Shown: positions 30,801-38,925 of the stretch, in pieces
How the letters are laid out: each line of letters opens with the position of its first letter
Numbering within the stretch: the stretch's first letter is position 1
Position numbers and translations under genes: made by a program
Origin: Thermosporothrix hazakensis
GTDB lineage: Bacteria > Chloroflexota > Ktedonobacteria > Ktedonobacterales > Ktedonobacteraceae
Reading direction: 5' to 3'
Length of the DNA stretch: 48,089 nucleotides
Assembly: GCF_003253565.1 (NCBI RefSeq)
Contig: NZ_QKUF01000040.1
Span: 1-48,089, forward strand
The notes under the pieces: generated by a model
The model's database searches: none
Told to the model about the DNA's origin: nothing
The model's input: the letters and a program-made list of their open reading frames with translations, nothing else

Positions 30801-33800
30801 GAGAGCAGGTGCGGCCTATGTTCCCATTGATCCCTCTCTGCCTGGTGAGCGGATTGCACGGCTGTTCAAAAATCTGGGGGCGACAGTCGCACTGACACAG
30901 CCTCGCTTTCGGGCTGAACTTCCTGTAGTGGAACACCTCCTTGAGATAGAGTGGACGGAGTTTGTGCAGTGCGAACGTGATGGCGTTCTACGAAAGCCAG
31001 AACCGATAGCCACGCGGCCCGATGACCTTGCCTATATCATTTATACTTCTGGTTCGACCGGTGAGCCAAAAGGAGTGATGATTGAGCATCAGAGCGCTCT
31101 GAATACCATTCTCGATGTAAACAGGCGCTTTGCTTTGACAGCTGAAGACTGTGTTCTGGGCCTTTCGGCGCTCAATTTTGATCTCTCCGTCTGGGATATC
31201 TTCGGGTTGCTGGGCACAGGTGGCTCGCTTCTCCTGCCTGATCCTGAAGGAGTACGCGATCCTGCTCACTGGCTTGAGTTGATGCAGCGCCACAAAGTGA
31301 CCATCTGGAATACTGCACCGGCGTTGATGGAAATGCTGGTGATGTATCTTCAGCCGCGAGAGCTGGCCTCAAGCTGGACCGAACATCTGCGCCTGGTGTT
31401 GCTCAGTGGCGACTGGATCGCCTTACATCTGCCGGAGCGTGTTCGTTCGCTCTTCCCCCGGGCGCAGATAGTGAGCCTGGGAGGCGCGACTGAGGCTTCT
31501 ATCTGGTCGATTTGTTACCCTATCGAGCATGTAGAGCAGAACTGGAAGAGCATTCCCTATGGCAAACCAATGCAGAACCAGCGCTTTTATGTGCTCAATG
31601 AACGCTTACAGCCCTGCCCGTGTTTTGTAACAGGACGGCTCTATATTGGCGGGGTTGGGTTGGCACGGGGCTACTGGAATGATCCCCAAAAGACGGCAGA
31701 GCGCTTTATTATCCATCCGGAAACCGGTGAGCGGCTCTATGAAACAGGGGATCTGGGGCGCTATCTGCCTGATGGCACGATTGAGTTTCAGGGACGGGAA
31801 GATTTTCAGGTGAAGATCAACGGGCACCGTATCGAGCTTGAGGAGATCGAGGCCACACTGATGCAACATGAAGCGGTGAGCCGGGCTGTTGTGACCGTGA
31901 TGGGCGAGCGCTTCGGCCTGAAGCAACTGCTCGCATATGCGCTCCCGGAGCCGGTTGCAGATCCTGAGGGTGAAGAAAAGCAGAGGTGGCAGGAGCTGAT
32001 CCAAGAATGGGAAGCGGTAGTGCAGAGCTTACCTGTTCCACAGGGGAGTACTGGGATCACGGCAACGCTGGCCCGGCTGGAAGAAGTGCTACTCTTTTCT
32101 GTCTGTCAGGCACTGCGGGATCTTGGAGTGTTTACCGGGAGAAATGAAAGGTATACATTTGAGGAACTGATGCAACGGAGCACGATTCGTCCCCGCTATC
32201 GAAAATGGCTTCAGCGCAATATATACCTGCTGCACGAACGCGGCTATCTACACGTGCAAGGAGACATGATTCATGCTGAGGAGCCGCTTCCAGTGGTTTC
32301 ATTGGATGAGTTATGGCAGGCATACCGGGATGAGGCAGCACGAGCCGAGGATGATGCGCTACGAGACATGGGCTGGTTGGACAATATCGCGCCTGTGGTC
32401 CCGGCTCATGTCAGAGGGCTTGCCGATGTGCTGACGGAACGGCTGCACTCTGCCGAGGTATATGCAACCGAGGAAATGGCGAACAGCTACCGCTTTTTCC
32501 ACTACTGTAATCAGATGGCTGCAGAGGTCATGAGGCGCTATCTTGAACGACGCCCGACAGAAAAGCCGCTGCGCGTTCTGGAAATCGGGGCCGGATATGG
32601 CACGACAACGCGTTTTCTGTTGCCTTTGTTCCCACCCGAGCAGACAACATTCGTCTATACCGATATCTCCCGGTACTTCCTGGAGCATGCTCGTAAACAG
32701 TTTGCTGCGTACCCATATGTCGAGTATCGTTTGCTCAATATTGAACAGAATCCACAGGTGCAGGGCTTTGATCTGCATGCGTTTGATATTGTGATCGCGT
32801 CCAGTGTGCTGCATGCAACGGCTGATATCGCGGAAACATTGCGCCATATACAGTCGTTGCTGGCAACTGATGGCGTACTGCTGCTGATCGAAGAGACGCG
32901 TTTCCATCGTGCCTTTGATCTCAGTATGGGACTTCAGCAGGGCTTTGATCGCTTTGAGGATCGCGATACACGGCAGGAGCATCCCTTGCTCTCCCGTGAA
33001 CAATGGCGACAGATAGTGCAAGCGCATGGGTTTGAGTTGCCTGTGATTCTGAACAGGCAGGGTTCAGTGACTGACTTTTTCGGCTTTGATGTGATTCTGG
33101 CACGTAATGCCCGGGCGGTCAGGCCACTCGATGCCACTTCTCTGCGCGATTTTCTGCGTGAGCGGCTTCCTGAGTACATGGTACCAGCATATATTATTCC
33201 GCTTGATATACTGCCGCTTACTCAGAACGGGAAGGTTGACAGGCGGATGCTACCTGTACCACATCATATTCAGCGGGATCACCAGAGTCGACCGCCGCAA
33301 AGCCTTATTGAGCAGCGCCTGGCCCACCTCTGGATAGAGCTATTGCATATCGATAAGGTCTCGCTGGATGATAGCTTTTTCCGTATGGGAGGCGATTCGC
33401 TCTCGGCTGTCCGTCTGGTATCTGGTATTCGAGATACGTTCAAGGTTGAGCTATCATTGCGCCAGATCTTCGCCTGTAAATCGCTGGAAGCGCTGGCTGC
33501 GACTATTGAGAAGCGCATGGGAGAGCAACATGTTTCTGTCTCTCAACTGGTAACCACAGAGGAAGACGAGCCGTTCCCCCTCGCCGATTTGCAGCAGGCA
33601 TACTGGATCGGACAGCAACATCTCTATGAGTTGAGCTACAATTCCGCTCATTTCTACATTGACTTTGAAACGCGTGGACTGGATGTGACCCGCCTTGAAC
33701 GAGCATTGCAGCGGCTTGTTGCGCATCAGCCAATGCTGCGTTGTGAGATCCTGCCGGATGGTCACCAGCGAATCAGGCAGGAGGTGGAACCCTATCGTGT

Positions 33801-36102
33801 GCTGGTGACAGATCTTCGCGCCTTGAGTGCCGATGGACAGCAGCGCGCTATCACTGCCTTACGGGATAGAATGATTCAAATGGGACCGAGGAATGAACAG
33901 CAATTACTCTTTGATATCCGTGTACAACAGCTTGATGAGCAGCGTAGCCGGGTGCATCTCTGTTGTAGTTTGCTGATCGCCGATGGATGGAGCTTCTATA
34001 TCTTCTTTTATGAGCTTTTCCAGCTTTACAATGACGAACAGCTTGAATTGCCGCCGTTGGAGGTGACCTTCCGCGATTACGTGTTAGCGCTTCAGCAGAT
34101 GGAACAGGAGGAGCAGTACAAGCGAGCCCGGCACTACTGGCAGGAGCGAATCAAGGAGTTTTCGGAGGCTCCTCAATTACCGCTGGCCTGCGATCCTGCC
34201 AGTGTGACAAATCCGCAGATGACACGGCGCAGCTTCTCACTCGATGCCGCTCGCTGGGGGCGCTTGAAAGAGCGTTGTGGTTATTATGAGGTAACTGTCT
34301 CCGCAGTGCTGTGTGCTCTCTATGCCGAAGTGCTGGCGCGTTGGAGTCAGGAGCCCCGCTTTACTCTGAATATGCTCTACTTTAATCGGCAGCCGTTGCA
34401 CCCCGGACTGGATCGAGTGCTTGGCCCATTCTCCTCGACGATGCCGATTGTTGCCGATTTGAGGCAGCGTGAGCGCTTTGTGGAGCGGGTGCGTCACTTT
34501 CAGATGCAGTTTGCTGAAGCCTTAGAGCACAGTCTGTACTCGGGTATTCGCGTCTTGCGTGACCTTGTGAGCCAGCGAGGCGGGACGCCACGGCCTCTTT
34601 TGCCGGTCGTCTTTACCAGTACGGTTGGTTTTGACTCGACATATAAGCACATTCCAACCGACATGTTGACTATAGAGGATGTCTTTGAGAGAGTACGCAC
34701 CCCGCAAGTCTGGCTTGATCAACAGGTGCTTGAGGAGGATGGTGAACTGCTTGTAAACTGGGACGCGGTTGAGGCCATTTTCCCGGCTGGAATGCTGGAC
34801 GAGATGTTCGCACTGTATCAGGAGACTCTGCTACGACTGGTCGATGATGCAGATACCTGGGAAGCGCAGGAGCTGATCCAGAGAGCGGTGAGCAGCCCAC
34901 TGCAGCACAGGCCCTCCCCTGTTCATGGAGAGCGCAGGGGTGGTAGCAAACGAAAAGTTCAGAAGAGAAGAGATGCCGATGCGCTAGAGGAGCAGATTGC
35001 ATCTCTATGCGCGAAGCTGCTTGATGTGCCATCTCTTGGTGTCGACGAGAACTTTTTTGAGCGCGGTGGGAACTCGCTGTTTATTGTGCGCCTGCTGGTT
35101 GCACTTGAGCAACAGCTTCATTACAAGGTTCCAGCCGCGGCGCTCTTCCAGTCACCCACAGTTGAGGGAGTAGCTCAGGAGATACGCAATCGCTATATGG
35201 AGAAGAACGTTGATCCGGTTGTTCTCCTGCGCTCTGGTGAGGGTGCACCGCCATTTTTCTGTGTGCACCCTTCGGGCGGTGATGTGATGTCCTATCTTGA
35301 GCTGGCTCGCTTGCTTGATGGAAAGCGTCCCTTTATCGGGCTGCAAGATCCTGCTGTTTATGGAACACATGAGGCAGCAGACTTACAGGAGATGGCAGCA
35401 CGATATATTCAGGCACTGCGCCGAATACAGCCACATGGGCCATACCTGCTTGGTGGTTGGTCAATGGGAGGAATGATCGCCTATGAGATGGCCTGTCAGC
35501 TTCAGGCAGAGGGAGAAAAGATCGCGCTTCTGGCGTTGATAGACTCACACGAACCATCAATGGTCGTCCGCCAGTACCCGTGGAAAGGAGAGGATCGCAC
35601 GCTCTTTCTGATGCTTGATTATGTACGCTCACTTGAGCTGTTTCTTGCCCATAGTAGAGAGGGTACAACGGGGGAGCGCTTCAGTGTGGCCGAAGCGGAC
35701 TTCTTACGGCTTTCTCCAGATGAGGCGCAGGACAGAGTAATTCAGTGGATGAAACGAGTCGGGCTGGTTCATTCCAGGACCGCAGATGAGGACGTGGCAC
35801 GGCGGATAAAGGTTGCTTGCCACCATATTCTGATGCTGCGTGAGTATATTCCTTCGCGGTTCCGCGGAGAGATGGTATTGATTCGTGCTGGTGAGCGATC
35901 TCCAGTCAACTCACAGGTAGGAGTTGGTGTTGATGACAACATTGCCGATCTCTATCTTGGGTGGGGATCATATGTACAGGGAAAGATAGTCATCCATACA
36001 GTGAATGGGCATCACTACACGCTGGTACGTCGCCCCGCTGTAGAAGAGCTTGCCACTATCCTGCGGCAGTACCTCTCCGACAAGACGATCAAGACAGGCT
36101 AG
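24841..36102 (+). CDS. Hybrid PKS-NRPS: KS-AT-KR-ACP-Cy-A(MT)-PCP-Cy*-PCP-TE
   Basis: A 3753-residue protein; ATG 24841 follows AGAGAGG and lies one base after the upstream stop. KS: C185 (TACSTS), H321, H359. AT: S623 (GHSLGEY), with an unusual specificity box AGAHS (718-722). KR: GGLGDIG (1116-1122), S1253, Y1266, N1270. ACP: S1407. Cy: D1602-VLIC-D1607. A domain: D2114, L2115, W2118, then N, L, S, L, I, close to cysteine. It is split by a methyltransferase-like insert (VLEIGAGYG, 2579-2587) before its last motif (K2798). PCP: S2853. A second Cy-like domain has S3043-LLIA-D3048 instead of D-x4-D, but keeps T3259 and D3293. PCP: S3412. TE: S3541 (GWSMGG), D3568 and H3724/3725. It adds a reduced two-carbon unit, a third ring and a last unit, then releases the product. 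Confidence 0.92.
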   Translation: MSYQDSNNSDAIAIVGMACRFPGAQNLHEFWQLLRDGVEAVTTFTEEELRASGIAPSDYTAENYVPIGTVIADQDCFDAAFFGMSATEAALLDPQHRLFLQCSWHALEDAAHLPEHFQGAVGVFAGSSLSAYLHKNLHERFDPYTHANPAEMLQVSIGNEPDYLATQVSYKLDLKGPAISVQTACSTSLVAVHLACQSLLLHECDLALAGGATLRVPQKQGYFTLEDGPFSPDGHCRTFDAEAAGTLFSQGVGVVALRRLTDALADGDHIYAIIRGTAINNDGAGKVGFTAPSVEGQVRVITEALAVAEVEPESISYIEAHGTATPLGDPIEVEALTRVFGRQAEKKCLLGSVKTNIGHAETAAGIAGLIKTALALHHRQIPPSLHFKRWNPRIQAEQTPFAVNTELVEWQHHDTPRRAGVSSFGFGGTNAHVVLEEAPESRNTQHDDSPELFVFSARTRSALHRTVEQFAEHLTDSSQAYGDIACTLQMGRRAFRERSFIVASGREQALEALRQESGALWVRSALQEQPEVVFLFPGGGSQHIAMGSALYARETAFRHELDRCAEMLYPYIQRDIRQAIYQTDKHGLLDPAVALPALFAVEYALARQWMAWGVEPAAMIGHSLGEYTAATLAGVMSLADALKLVAARSQWMAKIAHGVMATIPLPYEEVRVLAQSLDIAAVNGPALCVVSGTEEEIAELGRQLQARDVQMRRLPLAAGAHSRLVEPFMASLEEVAASLTLRPPQIPYISNVTGTWVTAEQVTRPAYWAEHLRCPVQFSQGLQALLTSPRLFLEVGPGTTLTTLLRQHPEQKAAIDSIASMRHPKSDDDDYVALLNAAGRLWCAGVPLQWETLHGERWQRVSLPLYPFERERHWIEPEQDAPGRILVQVPAWKETAPVPLLPPIPQENVWLIVGNPHGLGKELLRQIQPAHALLVQEGDAFGEHEAGFTVRSGHAADFEQLFQRLTEQQIQPRYLLYLPALAIEGQEAMKRLLVDFASLLASQGRSSSATCTLLVALRGSQKVESSDRMQALYTPLHALSRIAQQEYPFLQARTVDLPIMAADAAARLLIAEAVRETEDTEVAYRGRRRWDRQWETLELPVTSLRLREQGVYLITGGLGDIGLQLAQRLALRAPVKLALLGRHTVSADAKNAQRTMQIIQQIRESGSEVLPVTADVADLHALQEALDQVRRHFGALHGVIHAAGVIGHETFVPLADLSMNELEAQFQAKVSGTLNLDWLLWDEVLDFRVLISSVAATVGGVGLGAYAAANAFLDGMAQETNGRWLSIAWDGWLLDKPDEDTAFSRGLMHYAMRPDEALDMFERILAHAGSFGLSSVAVSPSSLSQRMKRREEKRPVPVQPIKSNATHDTSIPPANELERAMCVLWEETLGVSPIGRHDDFFELGGHSLLASGLVARIRERFGISFKLSDLLRATTVARLSAALAELLETHEKKAEVQVEPTINAAQQSEPFPLTQVQHAYWVGRGSTFDLGNVASHVYFEFDCPSLDLERYTRAWNRLIQRHEMLRMVVLPDGRQQILPTVPAYQIAVEDLRGVSDEEQTVRLNARREQLSHHMVNVERWPLFAIEATRLNEQITRLHLSLDVLICDAASYGLLQQELAALYADPERELPPLRYSFRDYVLAEQEQRASAAFEEDARYWLARLDEFVPPQLPLQRSPASIILPRFERRSARLEAALWQRLQKQAAQLGVTPTVFVLTAFADVLGYWSRSARFTLNLTLFNRRPVHSDVMRLIGDFTTLTLLAIDHRAGDDFQHRATRLQARLWEDLDHSLFTAVDVLRELSRGEEQVSMPVVFTSTLGLTEQSAPSDWPGKQVYACSQTPQVWLDHQVFEVDGALLFNWDSVEGLFPPGFLDDMFEVYCTYLRQLAEEQPVESFVPQTFLHICKETNATQEPFESELLHMAFLRHARQQPERIAVRTLERAWSYGQLERWSGEIARRLQERAVHSGQPIPVLMEKGVEQIAAVLGVLRAGAAYVPIDPSLPGERIARLFKNLGATVALTQPRFRAELPVVEHLLEIEWTEFVQCERDGVLRKPEPIATRPDDLAYIIYTSGSTGEPKGVMIEHQSALNTILDVNRRFALTAEDCVLGLSALNFDLSVWDIFGLLGTGGSLLLPDPEGVRDPAHWLELMQRHKVTIWNTAPALMEMLVMYLQPRELASSWTEHLRLVLLSGDWIALHLPERVRSLFPRAQIVSLGGATEASIWSICYPIEHVEQNWKSIPYGKPMQNQRFYVLNERLQPCPCFVTGRLYIGGVGLARGYWNDPQKTAERFIIHPETGERLYETGDLGRYLPDGTIEFQGREDFQVKINGHRIELEEIEATLMQHEAVSRAVVTVMGERFGLKQLLAYALPEPVADPEGEEKQRWQELIQEWEAVVQSLPVPQGSTGITATLARLEEVLLFSVCQALRDLGVFTGRNERYTFEELMQRSTIRPRYRKWLQRNIYLLHERGYLHVQGDMIHAEEPLPVVSLDELWQAYRDEAARAEDDALRDMGWLDNIAPVVPAHVRGLADVLTERLHSAEVYATEEMANSYRFFHYCNQMAAEVMRRYLERRPTEKPLRVLEIGAGYGTTTRFLLPLFPPEQTTFVYTDISRYFLEHARKQFAAYPYVEYRLLNIEQNPQVQGFDLHAFDIVIASSVLHATADIAETLRHIQSLLATDGVLLLIEETRFHRAFDLSMGLQQGFDRFEDRDTRQEHPLLSREQWRQIVQAHGFELPVILNRQGSVTDFFGFDVILARNARAVRPLDATSLRDFLRERLPEYMVPAYIIPLDILPLTQNGKVDRRMLPVPHHIQRDHQSRPPQSLIEQRLAHLWIELLHIDKVSLDDSFFRMGGDSLSAVRLVSGIRDTFKVELSLRQIFACKSLEALAATIEKRMGEQHVSVSQLVTTEEDEPFPLADLQQAYWIGQQHLYELSYNSAHFYIDFETRGLDVTRLERALQRLVAHQPMLRCEILPDGHQRIRQEVEPYRVLVTDLRALSADGQQRAITALRDRMIQMGPRNEQQLLFDIRVQQLDEQRSRVHLCCSLLIADGWSFYIFFYELFQLYNDEQLELPPLEVTFRDYVLALQQMEQEEQYKRARHYWQERIKEFSEAPQLPLACDPASVTNPQMTRRSFSLDAARWGRLKERCGYYEVTVSAVLCALYAEVLARWSQEPRFTLNMLYFNRQPLHPGLDRVLGPFSSTMPIVADLRQRERFVERVRHFQMQFAEALEHSLYSGIRVLRDLVSQRGGTPRPLLPVVFTSTVGFDSTYKHIPTDMLTIEDVFERVRTPQVWLDQQVLEEDGELLVNWDAVEAIFPAGMLDEMFALYQETLLRLVDDADTWEAQELIQRAVSSPLQHRPSPVHGERRGGSKRKVQKRRDADALEEQIASLCAKLLDVPSLGVDENFFERGGNSLFIVRLLVALEQQLHYKVPAAALFQSPTVEGVAQEIRNRYMEKNVDPVVLLRSGEGAPPFFCVHPSGGDVMSYLELARLLDGKRPFIGLQDPAVYGTHEAADLQEMAARYIQALRRIQPHGPYLLGGWSMGGMIAYEMACQLQAEGEKIALLALIDSHEPSMVVRQYPWKGEDRTLFLMLDYVRSLELFLAHSREGTTGERFSVAEADFLRLSPDEAQDRVIQWMKRVGLVHSRTADEDVARRIKVACHHILMLREYIPSRFRGEMVLIRAGERSPVNSQVGVGVDDNIADLYLGWGSYVQGKIVIHTVNGHHYTLVRRPAVEELATILRQYLSDKTIKTG

Positions 36103-36117
36103 CGCTCGATCAAGAGC

Positions 36118-36153
36118 AAGGGGTCCCCTATGAGAATGAGGGAACCCCTTTGC
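36118..36153 (+). terminator. Probable terminator after the assembly-line operon
   Basis: AAGGGGTCCCCT and AGGGAACCCCTT pair with a small bulge around a 12-base loop, beginning 15 bases after the stop of the hybrid PKS-NRPS gene. Only a short T-run follows. Confidence 0.6.
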
Positions 36154-36402
36154 TATGCAGCGGGGACAGAGCATGAATGCTGAGTCTGACGGGTTTTTAT
36201 GTCGCCTTCAGAGTGGGGAGGGTTCCGGTTCTGGATCATACGACATCGACGAATATGCAAGGCGAGCAGATGATTGCTCTGCAAGCCAGTATTCGCTGCA
36301 TGGAGTACGCCACTGCTATTGGGTGCCTCCAGAAGCTGCGTGAGGAATTGAAAAGAAGACATCAATCTCCTCTACTTAATGATCCTTCACTCCCATTATA
36401 CA
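36154..36402. other. Intergenic region with a short plus-strand frame
   Basis: A 77-residue frame (36177-36410) contains MIALQASIRCMEYATAIGCL; it has no recognisable domain or good ribosome site. The 28 bases from 36312 (encoding CYWVPPEAA in another frame) recur imperfectly at 38862. Confidence 0.35.
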
Positions 36403-37956
36403 CTATTTAGCATTTATAGTTCTTTTATCCTCATTTGTTACAAGCAAACGATCAATAATTTTATCCAGAGCAGCCTGTTTTCGATCCTCATCAGCGTAGA
36501 TTGCACACATGGTCTGTGCAACAATAGGCTGATAAGTAGTATTCAATATTTCTAGAGATTTCTCAAATTGTTCTGCAACATGCATCTGAGTATTTGCACT
36601 TAACTTTCCCAGAATTGTTGCAAGAGTTGTTCCAATACCACCAATAGATCCTAGAACAGCACTATAGGTAAATTGCTGGAAAAACAACATTACAACAGAA
36701 AGAACCAGACAAAACACGCATGCTATAGCCCCTAAAATATTGATAAATCTCACGACAGCAAATGCTTCATCAGCTTGTTTCTTACTGCTATTAAAAAATT
36801 CATTGATTAAGGACTGATGGTCCTTAGTAATTCTCTCGATTTGAGTAGACGCTCTCCTCGTTTTTACATTCATTGATGAGCCAGACAATACATCTTTTTT
36901 CGTACTATCTTGCTCCTCCTCTGGCTCGAGTAGTGCTATTATTTGCGCTAGTTTTTCCCTTATTTCTTGAGCTTCCACATTCTGTTTATCCTGCTGTGTA
37001 GATAGCAAGCCCTTAATAGAGGTGAGCCGCTCATTATCCTCTTGCAAAGTAATATACTGTTTTTCTATATTACTTTCTAAAACATCTAACTTTTGCATTA
37101 TATCGTTATTCCCATCTATTATTTCTTCCACATACCCTACACTTCCCGAACTTATTTTATTCTCTAACGAACGTATCACATCTCCTTGCAGGGTAAGCTG
37201 TTGGCTTAGGCTCTCTTTGAGAGAATCTAATAAGAAAATGCTTTTTTGTTCTATAGTCTGAGATTGTTCACGAACAATTCTTTCCCTAGTTTCTTCAAAC
37301 ACTTCTTCTACCCGTTGCCATTCAGTATGTTGAGCGATCCCAGGCATTAGTTCTTCGATAAGTATTTTCTTTAATTGCTCCATAGTCTGAGACTGTTCAT
37401 GAACAAGGGTTGCAGAAAGCTTTCCAATAGACTCTTCCAATTGCTGTACATTTACTCCTAGCTGACGCTCTACTTCATTTAGGTGGTTCTCACTTTCCTG
37501 ATGAAAATCACGAGATTGTTTTATCAGCCGGTTATAGAGCTCTATTGTTTGCATTTCAAGAGTGTGACGCAAATGATCATTGCTGGCCTCAATTATTTGC
37601 TGCAAATCTCTCTCTTCTTTGCCTGAAGAGGTATTTAGTAATAACGGCTTTTTATTATCATCAGATTTTTGATATCCTATCTCCCAATCCCTACACTCCC
37701 ATTTCTCAATATAATTTAAAATATCAGCCAGATAATACACTTTCGGATATCTTTTACCACTTCGATCTATCAGCGTATCAATATCATTTTGTTCTTGATA
37801 CTCATTTCCATGGCTTAACGAGAGAATCCACCCCCATTTTTGTAAGCGCACATCATCTAGAGGGACACGAGTAGCAATCACATTAGCTCCATCTTTTCTT
37901 ACTGAATGAAGCACAGGTATGTTTACATCCAAAGCAATCTCTTGAAAATCTGTCAT
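36403..37956 (-). CDS. Coiled-coil two-TM protein, TRADD-N-associated type
   Basis: A 517-residue protein from ATG 37956, with AGGAGG about eight bases upstream. The first 120 residues look globular (HSVRKDGANVIATRVPLDDV and RYPKVYYLADIL). Residues about 120-370 are a long, charged, heptad-like coiled coil with repeated E-Q-S-Q-T-x-E-Q blocks. Then a helix (ITKDHQSLINEFFNSSKKQA) leads into two membrane segments (about 403-426 and 429-450) joined by a tight turn, and a helical cytoplasmic tail. That last layout resembles the cyanobacterial 'TRADD-N associated two-TM' domain found in bacterial conflict and signalling proteins. The match is from memory of the pattern. The gene is AT-rich like the helicase cassette. 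Function is unknown; a membrane-damaging or scaffolding role is inference. Confidence 0.7.
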   Translation of the reverse strand: MTDFQEIALDVNIPVLHSVRKDGANVIATRVPLDDVRLQKWGWILSLSHGNEYQEQNDIDTLIDRSGKRYPKVYYLADILNYIEKWECRDWEIGYQKSDDNKKPLLLNTSSGKEERDLQQIIEASNDHLRHTLEMQTIELYNRLIKQSRDFHQESENHLNEVERQLGVNVQQLEESIGKLSATLVHEQSQTMEQLKKILIEELMPGIAQHTEWQRVEEVFEETRERIVREQSQTIEQKSIFLLDSLKESLSQQLTLQGDVIRSLENKISSGSVGYVEEIIDGNNDIMQKLDVLESNIEKQYITLQEDNERLTSIKGLLSTQQDKQNVEAQEIREKLAQIIALLEPEEEQDSTKKDVLSGSSMNVKTRRASTQIERITKDHQSLINEFFNSSKKQADEAFAVVRFINILGAIACVFCLVLSVVMLFFQQFTYSAVLGSIGGIGTTLATILGKLSANTQMHVAEQFEKSLEILNTTYQPIVAQTMCAIYADEDRKQAALDKIIDRLLVTNEDKRTINAK

Positions 37957-38214
37957 ATTTTTCCTCCTAACTTACTCATTTGATACAAATATCTCTCTTC
38001 TCTTTTTAGAAACGCAAGAGATTTCTCACTTTAAAATATCCTCTACTACTACATGCCATATGTGTTAGTTAAAACACACTATAAAGGGCAAAGAGCTGCA
38101 ATATAATAACAATGGTTCAGGAAGCTTGCCTTCGTCAAGTATCAGAGATACATTTATCATTAGCAAATTAAAAAGATCTTATTTGACGCGTAATGCTGGC
38201 TCTCCCGCCACCCA
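37957..38214. other. AT-rich intergenic stretch
   Basis: No gene is seen. This is the divergent upstream region of the two-TM gene and presumably holds its promoter on the minus strand; no clear boxes are picked. Confidence 0.4.
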
Positions 38215-38925
38215 ATGCACTTCATCAGCAATGAAGAAGACTATCTCCTCGCCAGTGAGCGGCAAGAAGAGCAAGTTCGAAAAGAACAAAAAGTGATGGA
38301 AGAAATGCAGGAAACAGTCAAACGGAATACGGGCCTTCTAGCTCTCAAAGTAGCTCGCCACTTACAAGCGTCCATTGCCACAACGGCACAATCCCTTATG
38401 CTCTGGAAAAAAGCATCCTTCTGGCTATTGAGGCCTTCAGATACACGCCTACGGAGGACGTTTATTCCGTTCTACGCGATGGATTGGCCTTACTACCACG
38501 CCTTGTTGCTCGTCATCGCTGTACTGGAGAAGTAGATCACTGGCTTTTAGCGCCAATGGATATGTCTTCACCGCGGCAGGTATTGAGATTCTCTGGACCT
38601 ATCGTTACGATCTCCATCAACTAGAACAAGGATATATGAAACCAAGCAGTGTACCTGATCAGCAAGCGATAGCCGGAAGTATGATAATAGTACTGAGCGC
38701 AAACAGCGAATATCTCCTGACAGGCAACAGTAACGGCTATGCCTGTCTTCTTGAGACTGCTTCTGGACAGCCACTTATATTCTTCAAACTTCAGAGAGCC
38801 ATTTGCACCGCCCTTCTGCGCGAAACCACAACAACGCGGGCGATCATCGTCGAGCAAACAGACTGCTATTGGGTACCCCCAGAAGCCGCGTTAGGCGCGC
38901 AGACATGTAAGCACTTGCTCCGTTG
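38215..38925 (+). pseudogene. WD40-repeat protein remnant
   Basis: Three frames carry parts of one gene. The first has an N-terminal helix (EEQVRKEQKVMEEMQETVKR, ALKVARHLQ). The second, overlapping about 38402-38560, reads LEKSILLAIEAF and VLRDGLALLPRLVARHRCTG, the linker that precedes WD40 propellers in Ktedonobacteria. The third has one and a half blades (LAFSANGYVFTAAG, LSANSEYLLTGNSNGYACLL) and ends near CYWVPPEAA. Only the first blades of a propeller remain and at least two frameshifts split it. It is not functional as read. Confidence 0.65.

Noticed and set aside
32359..33027. 222-residue minus-strand frame inside the hybrid PKS-NRPS
   Set aside because: It lies entirely opposite the methyltransferase-like domain, with no ribosome site or recognisable motif.
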